From the NCBI GenBank assembly GCA_014879765.1, contig JACSRL010000755.1, positions 1-13,521 on the forward strand: a stretch of DNA of 13,521 nucleotides. The letters are read 5' to 3'. The notes below the pieces were generated by a model. It saw nothing but the letters and a program-made list of their open reading frames with translations, did no database searches and was not told where the DNA came from. The translations under genes were made by a program, and so were the position numbers. The DNA comes from Anaerolinea sp. (GTDB taxonomy: Bacteria > Chloroflexota > Anaerolineae > JAAEKA01). Positions 13,351 through 13,521 of the stretch are shown here, one piece after another; the stretch's first letter is position 1; the number at the start of each line of letters is the position of its first letter.

Positions 13351-13521
13351 GATAGGACGCGGATGAACGCTGATGGACGCTGATCTGAGAGATCTGATCT
13401 GAGGAGTTCTGATCTGCGTCCTGCTGGGGAGGATGGGACGCGGATGAACGCAGATGAACGCTGATCTGAGGGATCTGATCTGAGGAGTTCTGATCTGCGT
13501 TTATCTGCGTTTATCTGCGTC
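13351..13521. repeat. 81-bp version of the direct repeat on the other side of the GxxExxY gene
   Basis: Units begin at 13351 and 13432, an 81-base period. They share the GACGCGGATGAACGC start and CTGATCTGCGTCC end of the 63-bp units at 12611-12876, in the same orientation. The extra 18 bases are an added GATCTGATCTGAGGAGTT-like segment. From about 13493 the sequence turns into a 10-base tandem (ATCTGCGTTT) that runs off the window edge. Confidence 0.88.

Overview
The window looks like a chromosomal piece of a high-GC bacterium, most likely a Chloroflexota (Anaerolineae/Caldilineae-type) genome. That assignment is an inference from the split acyl-CoA carboxylase gene set, the polysaccharide genes and the style of the intergenic repeats; there is no rRNA or marker gene to settle it. 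The layout is two convergent blocks: a plus-strand operon (83-5448) and a minus-strand surface-polysaccharide block (13333 down to 6135), with a repeat-rich junction between them (about 5449-6180).

Plus-strand block. Two small, lower-GC genes come first: a nucleotidyltransferase-fold protein with GG and DxD motifs, and an overlapping partner of unknown function that resembles a toxin-antitoxin-type pair. Three bases later starts a 4'-phosphopantetheinyl transferase. It overlaps a propionyl-type acyl-CoA carboxylase beta (carboxyltransferase) subunit, followed by a biotin carboxylase subunit and a biotin carboxyl carrier protein. Every junction is an overlap or a gap of 21 bases or less, so this reads as one transcription unit. 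The last three genes supply a complete acyl-CoA carboxylase (biotin carboxylation, carrier, carboxyl transfer to acyl-CoA). The phosphopantetheinyl transferase would activate acyl or peptidyl carrier proteins, so the operon as a whole points to supply and use of malonyl- or methylmalonyl-CoA. The biotin carboxylase departs from the family consensus at several active-site positions.

Junction. A six-copy heptamer array follows the carrier gene, then a small possible zinc-ribbon ORF. A hairpin with a T-run is oriented to end minus-strand transcription. After it comes an eight-copy palindrome array whose spacing alternates between about 45 and 32 bases. The stop codon of the last polysaccharide gene lies inside that array.

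Minus-strand block. In transcription order: a GxxExxY-family (PD-(D/E)XK-like) protein flanked on both sides by related 63-bp and 81-bp direct repeats; a membrane-bound WbpM/CapD-type nucleotide-sugar 4,6-dehydratase; a PF14907-type nucleotidyltransferase-like protein; a Wzc/CpsD-type tyrosine autokinase with a tyrosine-rich tail and its own likely extended -10 promoter; and a Wzy/WaaL-type O-antigen ligase/polymerase. The last four form an exopolysaccharide or capsule module: sugar precursor synthesis, chain-length control by phosphorylation, and polymerisation or ligation. No glycosyltransferase or flippase is inside the window.

The most noteworthy material is the repeat landscape: heptamers at gene junctions and at a translation start, palindromes at convergent 3' ends, and a nuclease-like gene boxed by direct repeats. 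The altered biotin carboxylase active site and the two-gene nucleotidyltransferase module at the left edge are also of interest.
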